Shown: piece after piece, positions 11,722 through 19,782 of the stretch
Numbering within the stretch: the stretch's first letter is position 1
Layout of the letters: each line of letters begins with the position of its first letter
Assembly (NCBI RefSeq): GCF_017086365.1
Contig: NZ_CP070969.1
Location: forward strand, 1,488,001-1,552,000
Length of the DNA stretch: 64,000 nucleotides
Source: Paenibacillus tianjinensis
GTDB lineage: Bacteria > Bacillota > Bacilli > Paenibacillales > Paenibacillaceae
Direction: 5' to 3'
Program-made: the position numbers and the translations under genes
Notes under the pieces: generated by a model
What the model was told of the DNA's origin: nothing
Seen by the model: only the letters and a program-made list of their open reading frames with translations
Database searches by the model: none

Positions 11722-12211
11722 CGGTTCACTCCCCCTTTGTATAATAATTGGAGCTTTCAACAGGGTGGCTATACCCTAAACCTGCTGGCCGGTATGCTGT
11801 CCTCCTTCCGTTAGTAATTACCTAATCTGAACGTTATGTTGCTAATATCCTTCCTCGATGTTAGCGCTTACATAACTATGCAACTATAATAAATTATCAT
11901 TTTCTTTCAAACAATGACCTATCCTCACGACTTATTGATCTATCATTAGATAAAACCGGTATAGGATAACAGTCACAAGCTAAATTTTACATAATATTGA
12001 ATAATTTAAAATTATTTATATAAAACAGCTGCGTTGTCCCTTTAAGGACCGAAGGGAAGCTGAAGGAAGCTTTTCAGGAGAAAAGCAACAAATGTACATG
12101 TGAAAGCAACGTCAAGCTATAGATCGCAAGAGTCGTCTATGATTAAATACATAAAGAATATAGCCACTGATCTTACACTAAACATTCCGGTTACACGAAA
12201 GGATGAATACT
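11722..12211. other. 490-bp divergent intergenic region (ABC importer / alpha-galactosidase)
   Basis: This AT-rich region separates the leftward importer operon from the rightward GH27 gene. It contains a perfect cre site at 11859-11872. No convincing gene was found; a 62-codon frame at 12100-12288 overlaps the GH27 start and has no good ribosome site. The stretch 11985-12025 is very AT-rich and may hold the rightward promoter, but no clear -35/-10 pair was seen. Confidence 0.5.
11859..11872. promoter_or_regulatory. cre site (CcpA operator)
   Basis: TGTTAGCGCTTACA matches every fixed position of the cre consensus TGWNANCGNTNWCA and is nearly palindromic. It lies between the importer operon and the GH27 gene, so either or both may be repressed by CcpA with HPr-Ser-P. 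Confidence 0.7.
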
Positions 12212-13375
12212 TTGACGAACAAACAACAACTCGGCCTGACGCCACCCATGGGGTGGAATTCCTGGAACACGTTTACCTGGGACATTAACGAACAGCTTAT
12301 CCGGGAGGCTGCAGATACACTGGTTGCAGAAGGGTATAAAGAGGCGGGATACGAGTACATTGTAATTGATGATTGCTGGAGCCTGAAAGAGAGGGACAAG
12401 GATGGCAAGCTGGTTGCCGACCCGGTCAAATTCCCGAACGGAATGAAGGCGCTTGCAGACTATATCCATTCTAAGGGATTAAAGTTTGGGATGTACTCTT
12501 GTGTAGGAACACATACATGCGCAGGATATCCCGGGAGCTTTGAGCATGAATTTCAGGATGCCGAATTACTGGCTGAATGGGGCGTAGATTTCTTAAAGTA
12601 TGATTACTGCTTCAAGCCAAGACATATCTCAGGGGAACTGCTGTATAAACGAATGAGTCTCGCGCTTAAAAACTGCGGAAGAGACATTCTGTTCTCGGCA
12701 TGCAACTGGGGCGAGGACAATGTATATCACTGGATTCGTGAATCAGGCGCCCATATGTACCGGTCCACAGGGGATATTCAGGATAGCTGGGATTCTATCA
12801 AGGGTCTGGCTTTGTCACAGCTTGATAAAGCCTGTTATACAGGCGCATATTGTCATAATGATATGGATATGCTGGTTGTCGGCATGTACGGAGGCAGCAA
12901 CAGCGACTTTATCGGAAGCCAGATCGGCGGTTGCAGTGATGTGGAGTACAAGACCCATTTTTCATTATGGAGCATGATGGGATCTCCGCTGATGATTGGC
13001 AGTGACATCCGCAAGGCCAACCAGGCCACCAGGGATATTCTGTTGAACGGGGATTTGATTGCCATTAATCAGGATGTGGAAGGCCGCGGTGCTTACCGCA
13101 TCAAGCCGGAACCGCAATGGTTTCATGCCGATGATGTGTTTATGCTGGTGAAAGTGTTAACAGACGGAGATGTTGCCATAGGCTTCTTCAACTTAAGTGA
13201 TGGTCAAAGGGAAATGTCGCTGCAATTCTGGGATATCGGGCTGCCCTATGCTTCCGGTAAATCACTGTCGCTCTATGACTGCTGGGAGCATAAAGAAATC
13301 GGCATATTTAAAGAAAGATATGCTCCCGTAGTTTCGGCTCATGATTGTCTGATTGTGCGGGCGAAACTGGTATAA
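12212..13375 (+). CDS. GH27 alpha-galactosidase
   Basis: A TTG start at 12212 is preferred because AAAGGA ends about 8 bp upstream; the in-frame ATG at 12203 abuts that site. The 387-residue protein shows the GH27 signatures: LTPPMGWNSWNTF at the N-terminus, VIDDCW near residue 52, the nucleophile Asp131 in LKYDYC and the acid/base Asp188 in YRSTGDIQD. The (beta/alpha)8 barrel is followed by a C-terminal beta-sandwich. It releases alpha-linked galactose (or in some members L-arabinopyranose) from galactomannan or related oligosaccharides. There is no signal peptide, so it is probably intracellular. A small Cys-rich gene follows at once and is likely co-transcribed. Confidence 0.93.
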   Translation: MTNKQQLGLTPPMGWNSWNTFTWDINEQLIREAADTLVAEGYKEAGYEYIVIDDCWSLKERDKDGKLVADPVKFPNGMKALADYIHSKGLKFGMYSCVGTHTCAGYPGSFEHEFQDAELLAEWGVDFLKYDYCFKPRHISGELLYKRMSLALKNCGRDILFSACNWGEDNVYHWIRESGAHMYRSTGDIQDSWDSIKGLALSQLDKACYTGAYCHNDMDMLVVGMYGGSNSDFIGSQIGGCSDVEYKTHFSLWSMMGSPLMIGSDIRKANQATRDILLNGDLIAINQDVEGRGAYRIKPEPQWFHADDVFMLVKVLTDGDVAIGFFNLSDGQREMSLQFWDIGLPYASGKSLSLYDCWEHKEIGIFKERYAPVVSAHDCLIVRAKLV

Positions 13376-13383
13376 AGGATCTC

Positions 13384-13587
13384 ATGAACATGAATAGGAC
13401 ATGCAGAACCTGCGGAGTTCCCTTAATGACCGATGATGTAGCGATCTACCTGAAGCTGGTTACGCGAAATGCCCAAGATTTCCTGTGTATAGACTGTCTT
13501 GGCGAGCACCTGAAATGCGGCCGCAGCCCCATTGAGAAATTGATAAAATATTTCCGGGAATCCGGGAATTGTGTGCTGTTTCGCTAA
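13384..13587 (+). CDS. Small two-CxxC protein, putative zinc ribbon, downstream of GH27
   Basis: The frame encodes about 67 residues from the ATG at 13384; AAAGGA overlaps the end of the GH27 gene. An ATG at 13390 is equally possible. It contains CRTCG near the start and CIDC about 25 residues later, plus two further Cys, the spacing expected for a zinc-ribbon fold. There is no signal peptide or membrane segment. Similar short Cys-pair proteins are known to me from other Firmicutes, but I do not know a function. Its tight coupling to an alpha-galactosidase gene suggests a linked role or regulation. Function is unassigned. Confidence 0.7.
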   Translation: MNMNRTCRTCGVPLMTDDVAIYLKLVTRNAQDFLCIDCLGEHLKCGRSPIEKLIKYFRESGNCVLFR

Positions 13588-13605
13588 GCTGGATTTTTGA
13601 TAGAT

Positions 13606-14445
13606 TTAGATCAAAATATCAGGACTGGCTGACGCAGGATGCTCCATGATGAGCTTTCTATATTGCGACGGAGTGTATGAGGTTGCTTTTTTGAATACCT
13701 TTGAAAAATATAACGGGTCCTGATAGCCCACCGAATAGGCTAATGACTGGATGGACAACTGTGCATTCTTCAACAATTCGCAGGCTCGCCGAATCCTGAA
13801 GGTGGTCAGATAACCGGATATGGATATGCCGTTCTCTTCCTTGAACAGACGGAATAAATAGCTGCGCTCAATATTCACAAATTCGACTACGTCCAGAACC
13901 GATAATGAAGGCTTCCAGAAGTTGCTTTCAATGAATTCCCTTGCGGATAAAGCATAATCCTTTTTGAGAAAAGCTTGATCACTAGGGTAGTGTTCCATGT
14001 AATAGGACATCAAAAGATGCAGCCCTGCATCTGAACGCTCCCGTTCGAACGGCTCCATTCCGGCAGTTCTGACCATTTGATACAGTGGCTTGAAATCTTG
14101 CGGCGAGGCCTCCAAGACCGGATGATCAGGTGTAATCTGAATCATCGACACAAGGCGTGAGGCCTCCAGCCCGTTAAATTCAATCCAATAATACTCCCAC
14201 GGATCCTGCGGATCGGGATAATAGTAGATTTCCATATTAGGGAAAATGATGAAGCTTTGGCCCGCCGTTAAGGAGTAAGTGGCATGGCCTGTTTGTAAGT
14301 AGCCCTTACCGCTTACAATATAGTGCAAGGCAAAAACATCGCGGACACCCGGTCCCCATTTGTGTAAATTTGGAGGTTTATATCCGTTTCCTTTACAAAT
14401 TGAACTCTCTCTGAAACCGGAATACATTGACTTCATAGGCTGCAC
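13606..14445 (-). CDS. AraC-family transcriptional regulator
   Basis: A GTG start at 14445 has AAAGGA 5 bp upstream; an ATG three codons later is a possible alternative. The 279-residue protein has an N-terminal cupin (GKGYLQTGHATYSLTAGQSF near residue 50) and a C-terminal AraC double helix-turn-helix with SIQSLAYSVGYQDPLYFSKVF and TSYTPSQYRK. The family often senses a sugar such as arabinose, xylose or melibiose. It is divergent from the GH43 gene at 14601 and convergent with the GH27 pair, so it may control either. The 155-bp divergent gap holds a candidate promoter and a weak cre. Confidence 0.92.
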   Translation of the reverse strand: MQPMKSMYSGFRESSICKGNGYKPPNLHKWGPGVRDVFALHYIVSGKGYLQTGHATYSLTAGQSFIIFPNMEIYYYPDPQDPWEYYWIEFNGLEASRLVSMIQITPDHPVLEASPQDFKPLYQMVRTAGMEPFERERSDAGLHLLMSYYMEHYPSDQAFLKKDYALSAREFIESNFWKPSLSVLDVVEFVNIERSYLFRLFKEENGISISGYLTTFRIRRACELLKNAQLSIQSLAYSVGYQDPLYFSKVFKKATSYTPSQYRKLIMEHPASASPDILI

Positions 14446-14528
14446 CTATATCCTTTGCATCTTGTTCATATCTATTATCCTACCAGATAACCGAACTGAA
14501 CAGTGAGAAATAACTGCAAATTGACGGG

Positions 14529-14558
14529 TTGTCCGTGGTTATTTGTAAACGCTATACT
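14529..14558 (+). promoter_or_regulatory. Candidate promoter with overlapping weak cre, GH43 gene at 14601
   Basis: TTGTCC at 14529-14534 and TATACT at 14553-14558 are 18 bp apart. TGTAAACGCTATAC at 14544-14557 matches the cre consensus at all but its last two positions and overlaps the -10 box. Confidence 0.4.
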
Positions 14559-14600
14559 TAACTTATACACGAAACCATAAATCCGTAAAGGAGTAAAAGA

Positions 14601-16175
14601 ATGACAACTGCTAATAAACAGAATCACCATTCTATTACCTATACTAATCCGATAATGCCTGGGTTTTATCCGGACCCTTCAGTATGCCGGGTAGGGGAAG
14701 ACTATTATTTGGTGACATCGACATTTGCCTATTTTCCGGGTGTGCCGATTTTTCATAGCCGTGATCTTGTGAATTGGAAGCAGATCGGCAATGTGCTTGA
14801 CCGCCCCTCACAAGTGAACTTACAGGGAGCCGGGCACTCAGGAGGGATTTTTGCCCCAACGATCCGTTATCATGAGGGCAAATTCTATATGATCACGACC
14901 AATGTAACCCATGGCGGGAATTTCGTTGTTACAGCAACCAATCCTGCCGGGCCATGGTCGGAACCCTATTTTATTCAAGGAGCCATAGGGATTGACCCTA
15001 CGATTTTCTTTGATGACGGGAAAGCCTATTATTTGGGTACAAGACCTAACTCGACCGGAGTACGTTATGACGGCAACTGGGAGGTATGGATCCAGGAGCT
15101 GAACTTGGAGACCATGGAGCTTGCAGGGGAGAGTTATGTACTTTGGAGAGGTGCCATGACAGATGTAATTTGGCCGGAAGGGCCGCATCTGTACAAGAAA
15201 GACGGCTTCTATTATTTAATGATTGCAGAGGGAGGAACGGGGCCGAATCACGCCGTGACCGTAGCCCGCAGCCGGAAGCTGACAGAAGGCTATACCGGCA
15301 ATCCGAACAACCCGATCATTACGCATCGTCATCTGGGCAAGCATTATCCGGTAGTTAATGTAGGGCATGCCGATTTGGTTCAGGCTGAAGACGGTCAATG
15401 GTTTATGGTGATGCTAGCTTCACGTCCTTATGGAGGCAGCTATAGTAATTTGGGGCGGGAAACATTCCTTGCTTCAGTGATCTGGGAAGATGGATGGCCT
15501 GTGGTCAATGAGGGACGGGGAATTCTGGAGGAGCAGGGGGTCATTGGACTAACACCGGTTCCCGTGGAGCCGCAGTTGCGCTGTGACCATTTTGACAGTG
15601 ACAAGCTGGCACTTAAATGGATGTTCTTAAGGAATCCGCAGGCGGATTTATATTCATTGACAGAACGTAAAGGATATTTACGGCTAAAGCTTAAACCTCA
15701 AACGTTCAAGGATCAGGATAATCTCAGCTTTATCTGTCTGCGGCAACAGCATTTTGACTATGCGGCTGCAGCTGTGATGGAGTTTGAGGCGCGGAGCATT
15801 CATGAATCGGCAGGTTTGGCGGTCATTCAAAATGAGAAGTTCCATATCCGGTTCGAACGCGTGCTGCAAGATGACAGGCAAGCCGTACGTGTTGTGACCT
15901 GTATTAATGGCCTGGAGACGACTGTGGCTCAAGCAGAAGTCGATGGTCCAAGGCTGTATTTAAAAATGGCTGCGAGAGGACAGGAGCTGAGCTTCTATTA
16001 CAGTCCCGACGGAGATCAATACCATCTGGCTGCTGAACATGTGGATACAAGCAGTTTGAGTACCGAGGTAGCAGGCGGATTTGTAGGCTGCTGCATTGGA
16101 ATGTACGGCACAAGTAACGGGACGGCCTCTGACAATACAGCAGATTTTGATTGGTTTGAATATGGCGGGTATTAA
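14601..16175 (+). CDS. GH43 beta-xylosidase (XynB-like) with C-terminal beta-sandwich
   Basis: The ATG has a strong AAAGGAG site. The 524-residue protein starts with YTNPIMPGFYPDPSVCRVG, in which Asp25 is the catalytic base. The second Asp is in IGIDPTIFFDDGKAYYLG and the general acid Glu in WPEGPHLYKKDGFYYLM. Residues from about 320 form the concanavalin-like domain that closes the active site in xylosidases of this group. No signal peptide is present, so it probably cleaves imported xylo-oligosaccharides. It is divergent from an AraC regulator and followed by a terminator-like hairpin and a GH16-like gene. Confidence 0.95.
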   Translation: MTTANKQNHHSITYTNPIMPGFYPDPSVCRVGEDYYLVTSTFAYFPGVPIFHSRDLVNWKQIGNVLDRPSQVNLQGAGHSGGIFAPTIRYHEGKFYMITTNVTHGGNFVVTATNPAGPWSEPYFIQGAIGIDPTIFFDDGKAYYLGTRPNSTGVRYDGNWEVWIQELNLETMELAGESYVLWRGAMTDVIWPEGPHLYKKDGFYYLMIAEGGTGPNHAVTVARSRKLTEGYTGNPNNPIITHRHLGKHYPVVNVGHADLVQAEDGQWFMVMLASRPYGGSYSNLGRETFLASVIWEDGWPVVNEGRGILEEQGVIGLTPVPVEPQLRCDHFDSDKLALKWMFLRNPQADLYSLTERKGYLRLKLKPQTFKDQDNLSFICLRQQHFDYAAAAVMEFEARSIHESAGLAVIQNEKFHIRFERVLQDDRQAVRVVTCINGLETTVAQAEVDGPRLYLKMAARGQELSFYYSPDGDQYHLAAEHVDTSSLSTEVAGGFVGCCIGMYGTSNGTASDNTADFDWFEYGGY

Positions 16176-16220
16176 AGCGAATTTACATCCTAACTAAAAC
16201 AACTGAATATGGAATAAACG

Positions 16221-16262
16221 AGGAATCTGAAGGGGGATAGAAGCTCTTTAGGTTCCTTTTTT
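16221..16262 (+). terminator. Rho-independent terminator after GH43
   Basis: AGGAATCTGAAG pairs with CTTTAGGTTCCT using G-U wobbles; a loop of about 13 nt and a run of T follow. It separates the GH43 gene from the GH16-like gene. Confidence 0.6.
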
Positions 16263-16390
16263 CTGTCTAAACGTAAAGGTGAACTTTAAGAGGAAATAAT
16301 TGTACACGAGGAAACTGGGATTATGCTTGGTAAAAAGGTGCTTTGTGCCTTTTCCGGGCCGAAGAGATTAAGCAAAGGAGATGCTGAGCG

Positions 16391-17203
16391 ATGTCGGGAT
16401 ATGATTTTCCGAGAAATGAAACGAAGAAGCCGGGGTATACGCTGGTCTATGAGGACGACTTTGATTCAGGAGATCTGGACCACAGCAAATGGCTTCCCTA
16501 TTATCTGCCACAATGGAGCAGCCGCGCAAAGACCAAGGCGAATTACCGGTTCGAGGATAGCCAGCTGATCCTGCAAATTACGGAAGATCAGGAGCCCTGG
16601 AGTCCCGAATTCAATGGGGGCATAAAGGTCAGCAATCTTCAGACCGGGGTATATTCCGGACCACTCGGGAGCGAGTATGGCCAGCACCGTTTTTCCAGCA
16701 GCTGCCGTGTCCGCGAAGAACAGGCGGAGGAGAGATTGTTTACGCCTCATTACGGCTATCTGGAATTGCGGGCGAAGGGGCTTCATACTCCCCATAATTT
16801 GTGTGCCCTTTGGATGATCGGATTTGAGGACCATCCGGAGCGATCGGCGGAGATCTGTCCTTTTGAGCTGAAGGGCTGGAATAACGGAAACGCGGAGCGG
16901 TCAACCATTGGCTTCGGCCTGCATCCTTTTGGAGATCCGGCCATTGAAGAGGAGTTCTTCGAGCGGGAGTTTCCTATCGACGCCAGCCGGTTTCACATTT
17001 ACGCGGTAGACTGGACAGCGGATGGCGTCCGATTTTACATCGATAACGAGCTTATCCATCACTCGAAGCAGTCGCCGGACTACCCCATGCAGCTGATGCT
17101 GAATATTTATGAGATTCCGCGTCCGGAGAGCGGGGACATGCCAGCGCCTGTCTACCCGAGTGAGTTCAGGGTTGATTATATCCGGTTTTATCAAAGGGAT
17201 TAG
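16391..17203 (+). CDS. GH16-like concanavalin-fold protein
   Basis: The ATG has AAAGGAG 11 bp upstream. The 270-residue protein is a single concanavalin A-like domain with GH16 features: YTLVYEDDFDSGDLDHSKW, YGYLELRAK, and at the end FHIYAVDWTADGVRFYIDNEL, the standard GH16 strand. The active-site strand reads E154-I-C-P-F-E159. The nucleophile and acid/base Glu positions are kept, but the middle Asp of the usual E-x-D-x-x-E motif is a Cys. GH16 enzymes cut beta-1,3 or beta-1,4 glucans or galactans; without the Asp, activity may be altered or lost. No signal peptide is seen. It ends just before the convergent lipoprotein gene. Confidence 0.82.
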   Translation: MSGYDFPRNETKKPGYTLVYEDDFDSGDLDHSKWLPYYLPQWSSRAKTKANYRFEDSQLILQITEDQEPWSPEFNGGIKVSNLQTGVYSGPLGSEYGQHRFSSSCRVREEQAEERLFTPHYGYLELRAKGLHTPHNLCALWMIGFEDHPERSAEICPFELKGWNNGNAERSTIGFGLHPFGDPAIEEEFFEREFPIDASRFHIYAVDWTADGVRFYIDNELIHHSKQSPDYPMQLMLNIYEIPRPESGDMPAPVYPSEFRVDYIRFYQRD

Positions 17204-17220
17204 TAAGCTTAGCGAGCCTG

Positions 17221-18186
17221 CTACTCATGGATCTCCACAATTTCTGTATTGACGAATTCCGGCACTTCTTGTCCTTTGGCTATCGAGAGCAGTGTGCTGA
17301 TAATGGCTTCCCCCCAGTGCTGTTCATTCTGGGAAATGATCCGGGTAATCTGGCCGTTTATCTGCGATTCCTTTACAGCCGGAGTCAGGCCGAGTGCGAT
17401 ATTGTACCGCTTCAGACCTTTGGCCTTCCAAACGAGAATGGAACTGGAACTGGAAACGAGATCGAGGTTAATCAATGCACTGAAATGCGGGTGGGCGCTG
17501 ATCATTTGCTCCTGCTGCCGCATCGCGCCTTCTTCTGTGCCATCGTTGTTGCGAATGTCCAGTATATCTATTTCTGACTGGTTCTTCAGATAGTCCTGGA
17601 GCCCCGCGAGCCGCTGGCTGAGCCCGAACATATGAGGCATGCCGGATTGGACAAGAATCATCCCTTTGCCGTTCAGAAGTTTATTAACCGCCTGACCTAT
17701 AATGGCTCCAGTCTCGTAATTGTCTGCACCAATAAAGGCAACCCGCCTGCTGGCGGGAGAATCGGATTCGAAGCAGACCACAGGGATGCCTTTGAGTACG
17801 GCTTTGTTGATCACCGGGATTAAGGCTTGCGAGTCGACAGGATCTATGGCAATTCCATCTACTTCCTGTTTGATCATCATCTCCATGATCCGGATCTGCT
17901 GTTCCAGGTTGGCTTCATCCGGTGCTTGAACCAGCAGCTTGATGTTGTGGCCTGTGGCGGCTCTTTCCGAATTCTCCGTAATGGTCTCGTATGTTGGATT
18001 TACCATCGGGTAGATAATGCCAAAGACAAGAGGAGGTTTGTCAAATTCAGCCGGAGGCGAAGGCGTTATATCCATTAATTCGCGCCTGTCGTTTCTTGTG
18101 TTATTGCCTTCGCATCCGCTTAAGAGAAGCAAAACTGCCAGCAGCGGCAGCAAGAAACGTTTTGCCTTTCCTGAGCCTAATTTCAT
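17221..18186 (-). CDS. RbsB-like sugar-binding lipoprotein of a sensor system
   Basis: A lipobox LSGC places the lipidated Cys at residue 25. The body is a type-1 periplasmic binding protein of RbsB/LacI fold: VFGIIYPMVNPTYETITENSE, VDGIAIDPVDSQALIPVINKA, and FIGADNYETGAIIGQAV. Its start codon overlaps the stop of the YesN regulator gene by four bases, so it belongs to the kinase/regulator operon rather than a transporter. In Geobacillus AraPST and Clostridium XylFII-LytS-YesN, a binding lipoprotein presents the sugar to the kinase. The same role is inferred here. The ligand is unknown; arabinose, xylose or galactose are plausible. Confidence 0.88.
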   Translation of the reverse strand: MKLGSGKAKRFLLPLLAVLLLLSGCEGNNTRNDRRELMDITPSPPAEFDKPPLVFGIIYPMVNPTYETITENSERAATGHNIKLLVQAPDEANLEQQIRIMEMMIKQEVDGIAIDPVDSQALIPVINKAVLKGIPVVCFESDSPASRRVAFIGADNYETGAIIGQAVNKLLNGKGMILVQSGMPHMFGLSQRLAGLQDYLKNQSEIDILDIRNNDGTEEGAMRQQEQMISAHPHFSALINLDLVSSSSSILVWKAKGLKRYNIALGLTPAVKESQINGQITRIISQNEQHWGEAIISTLLSIAKGQEVPEFVNTEIVEIHE

Positions 18187-19781
18187 AGATTGCTCCCGCC
18201 TTCCCTGACCCTTCCGCCTTGGTCCTCTGCAAAGCCATGCTTCCGGTATTCTGTAGGGGTCATGCCAGTGACTTTCTTAAACAAATTGGAGAAGTAATGC
18301 TGGTCGTTGTAGCCTACCTGGAAAGCGATCTCAAATGTCTTGGACCGGGTGGTCTTTAGCAGCTCCTTCGCCTTGCTGATCCGGGTAAAAGTTAAATATT
18401 CCGTCATGGTCTGCCCGGTTTCCTGGCTGAAGATCTTACTAAGGTGGCTGGAGCTGACGCCAATCTGTCTGGAAATATCGAAGAGGGAGAGCTGGTCATC
18501 ATCATAGTGCTGACGGATGTGCAGCTTTACTTTGTCTATCAGCTCTCCGTATTTATCCGAACCTTCCAGCCGCCATTTCCATAATTGCTCCAGCAGTGTA
18601 AGCAGGTAATACTGACACTCCTCGAAACTTGCGATATTGCGGATCTGCTGCTGCAGATCTTTCATCATGTCCTCCGTATTTCTGCCTGTGTGAAAGCTTT
18701 TCTTGGCCGTGAGAACCATTTCAAGCGTAAGATCGTTGATTAAATAATACGCGTACATGGAATCCCAGCTTATGCTGCTCATCTCTGCGGTAAACTGCCG
18801 GATAAAGGCCGGTGCTTCTTTTGAAGAGCCGAGCTTTAGGAAATCAACCAGCCGGTTCCGGTCCAAAAGCACTCTGTTTGCTGGAGAATCAAAGGAGGCC
18901 GCCCACAAAGCAGCTTTATTTTGCTTAGAGATCTTCTTCCAGGTTTTCTCTTCCTCAGCTTCCAGATAGGAAATATGGATTCCCTGCAACCGGTCCTGTA
19001 CATTGCCGAGTGATAGGGACAGAACACAGTTAAATGAGGCCTTCAGCTTCATGTTCAAGCTATCTGTAAAGGCTTTCATCTTGCTGGAAAGCTCTTCTTT
19101 CCGGCTTCCCTTCAGAATGACTACAGTTTCTGTACGGCTTCTTTTATACATGAAAATGTCCTGCAGTTCACTCAGCCGTTCGTCTATCAGTTGTTGGGCG
19201 GACTGGCATGCTGCATGATCGATTTCTGTTTCCTGCGGATCGGAAGGGGACAAGGCTAGAATGGCGACCGCATAATAGGGAGTGGTAAGCTGCAATTCCA
19301 GCTGATCCGCTGCTTCAATGGCGGCTGCGGTGCCGATAAGTCCGCCGCACAGATCCGCAAACAGCTTTTCAGGAGTGTAGGCATATCGTCTTTTCAAGCG
19401 CTGTTCTTCATCAATTCGGGCACTTACCGCATGTAGCAGCTGGATAAGGTCCGCAGAGCTGAACGGCTTCAGGCAATAATCTTCCACGCCGAGCCGCAGC
19501 GCGGTCTGTGCATACTGGAAATCGTTGTGTCCGCTCAGGATGATAATCTTGATCTGCGGGAGCCGCTGGCGGACGACGGAACTAAGCTCGAGCCCGTCCA
19601 TAAAGGGCATTTTGATATCGGTAATGAGAATGTCAGGAATCTGCTGTTCAATCAGCGGCAGGGCCAATTCGCCGTCAGGTGCATCTCCACAATAAATGAA
19701 CCCCTCCTTCTCCCAATCGACACACTCCCGTATACTTTCACGAATCAGAATTTCATCATCGACCAGCATTACCTTCTTCAT
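18183..19781 (-). CDS. YesN-type response regulator with AraC DNA-binding domain
   Basis: The start at 19781 (MKKVMLVDDE) has AGGGGGC upstream; the frame continues further but without a start that fits. Residues 1-120 are a receiver domain with acidic pocket DDE and phosphoacceptor Asp55 in LITDIKMP, plus the conserved Lys in CLKPF. A long middle segment of about 280 residues follows, then an AraC double helix-turn-helix with TFEIAFQVGYNDQHYFSNLFKK and TGMTPTEYRKHG. Its start is one base past the kinase stop. The partner kinase should phosphorylate Asp55, and the AraC domain then activates the divergent sugar importer. Confidence 0.95.
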   Translation of the reverse strand: MKKVMLVDDEILIRESIRECVDWEKEGFIYCGDAPDGELALPLIEQQIPDILITDIKMPFMDGLELSSVVRQRLPQIKIIILSGHNDFQYAQTALRLGVEDYCLKPFSSADLIQLLHAVSARIDEEQRLKRRYAYTPEKLFADLCGGLIGTAAAIEAADQLELQLTTPYYAVAILALSPSDPQETEIDHAACQSAQQLIDERLSELQDIFMYKRSRTETVVILKGSRKEELSSKMKAFTDSLNMKLKASFNCVLSLSLGNVQDRLQGIHISYLEAEEEKTWKKISKQNKAALWAASFDSPANRVLLDRNRLVDFLKLGSSKEAPAFIRQFTAEMSSISWDSMYAYYLINDLTLEMVLTAKKSFHTGRNTEDMMKDLQQQIRNIASFEECQYYLLTLLEQLWKWRLEGSDKYGELIDKVKLHIRQHYDDDQLSLFDISRQIGVSSSHLSKIFSQETGQTMTEYLTFTRISKAKELLKTTRSKTFEIAFQVGYNDQHYFSNLFKKVTGMTPTEYRKHGFAEDQGGRVREGGSNL

Positions 19782-19782
19782 G

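Noticed and set aside
12100..12288. Plus-strand frame of 62 codons before GH27
   Set aside because: It overlaps the GH27 start in another frame and has no good ribosome site.
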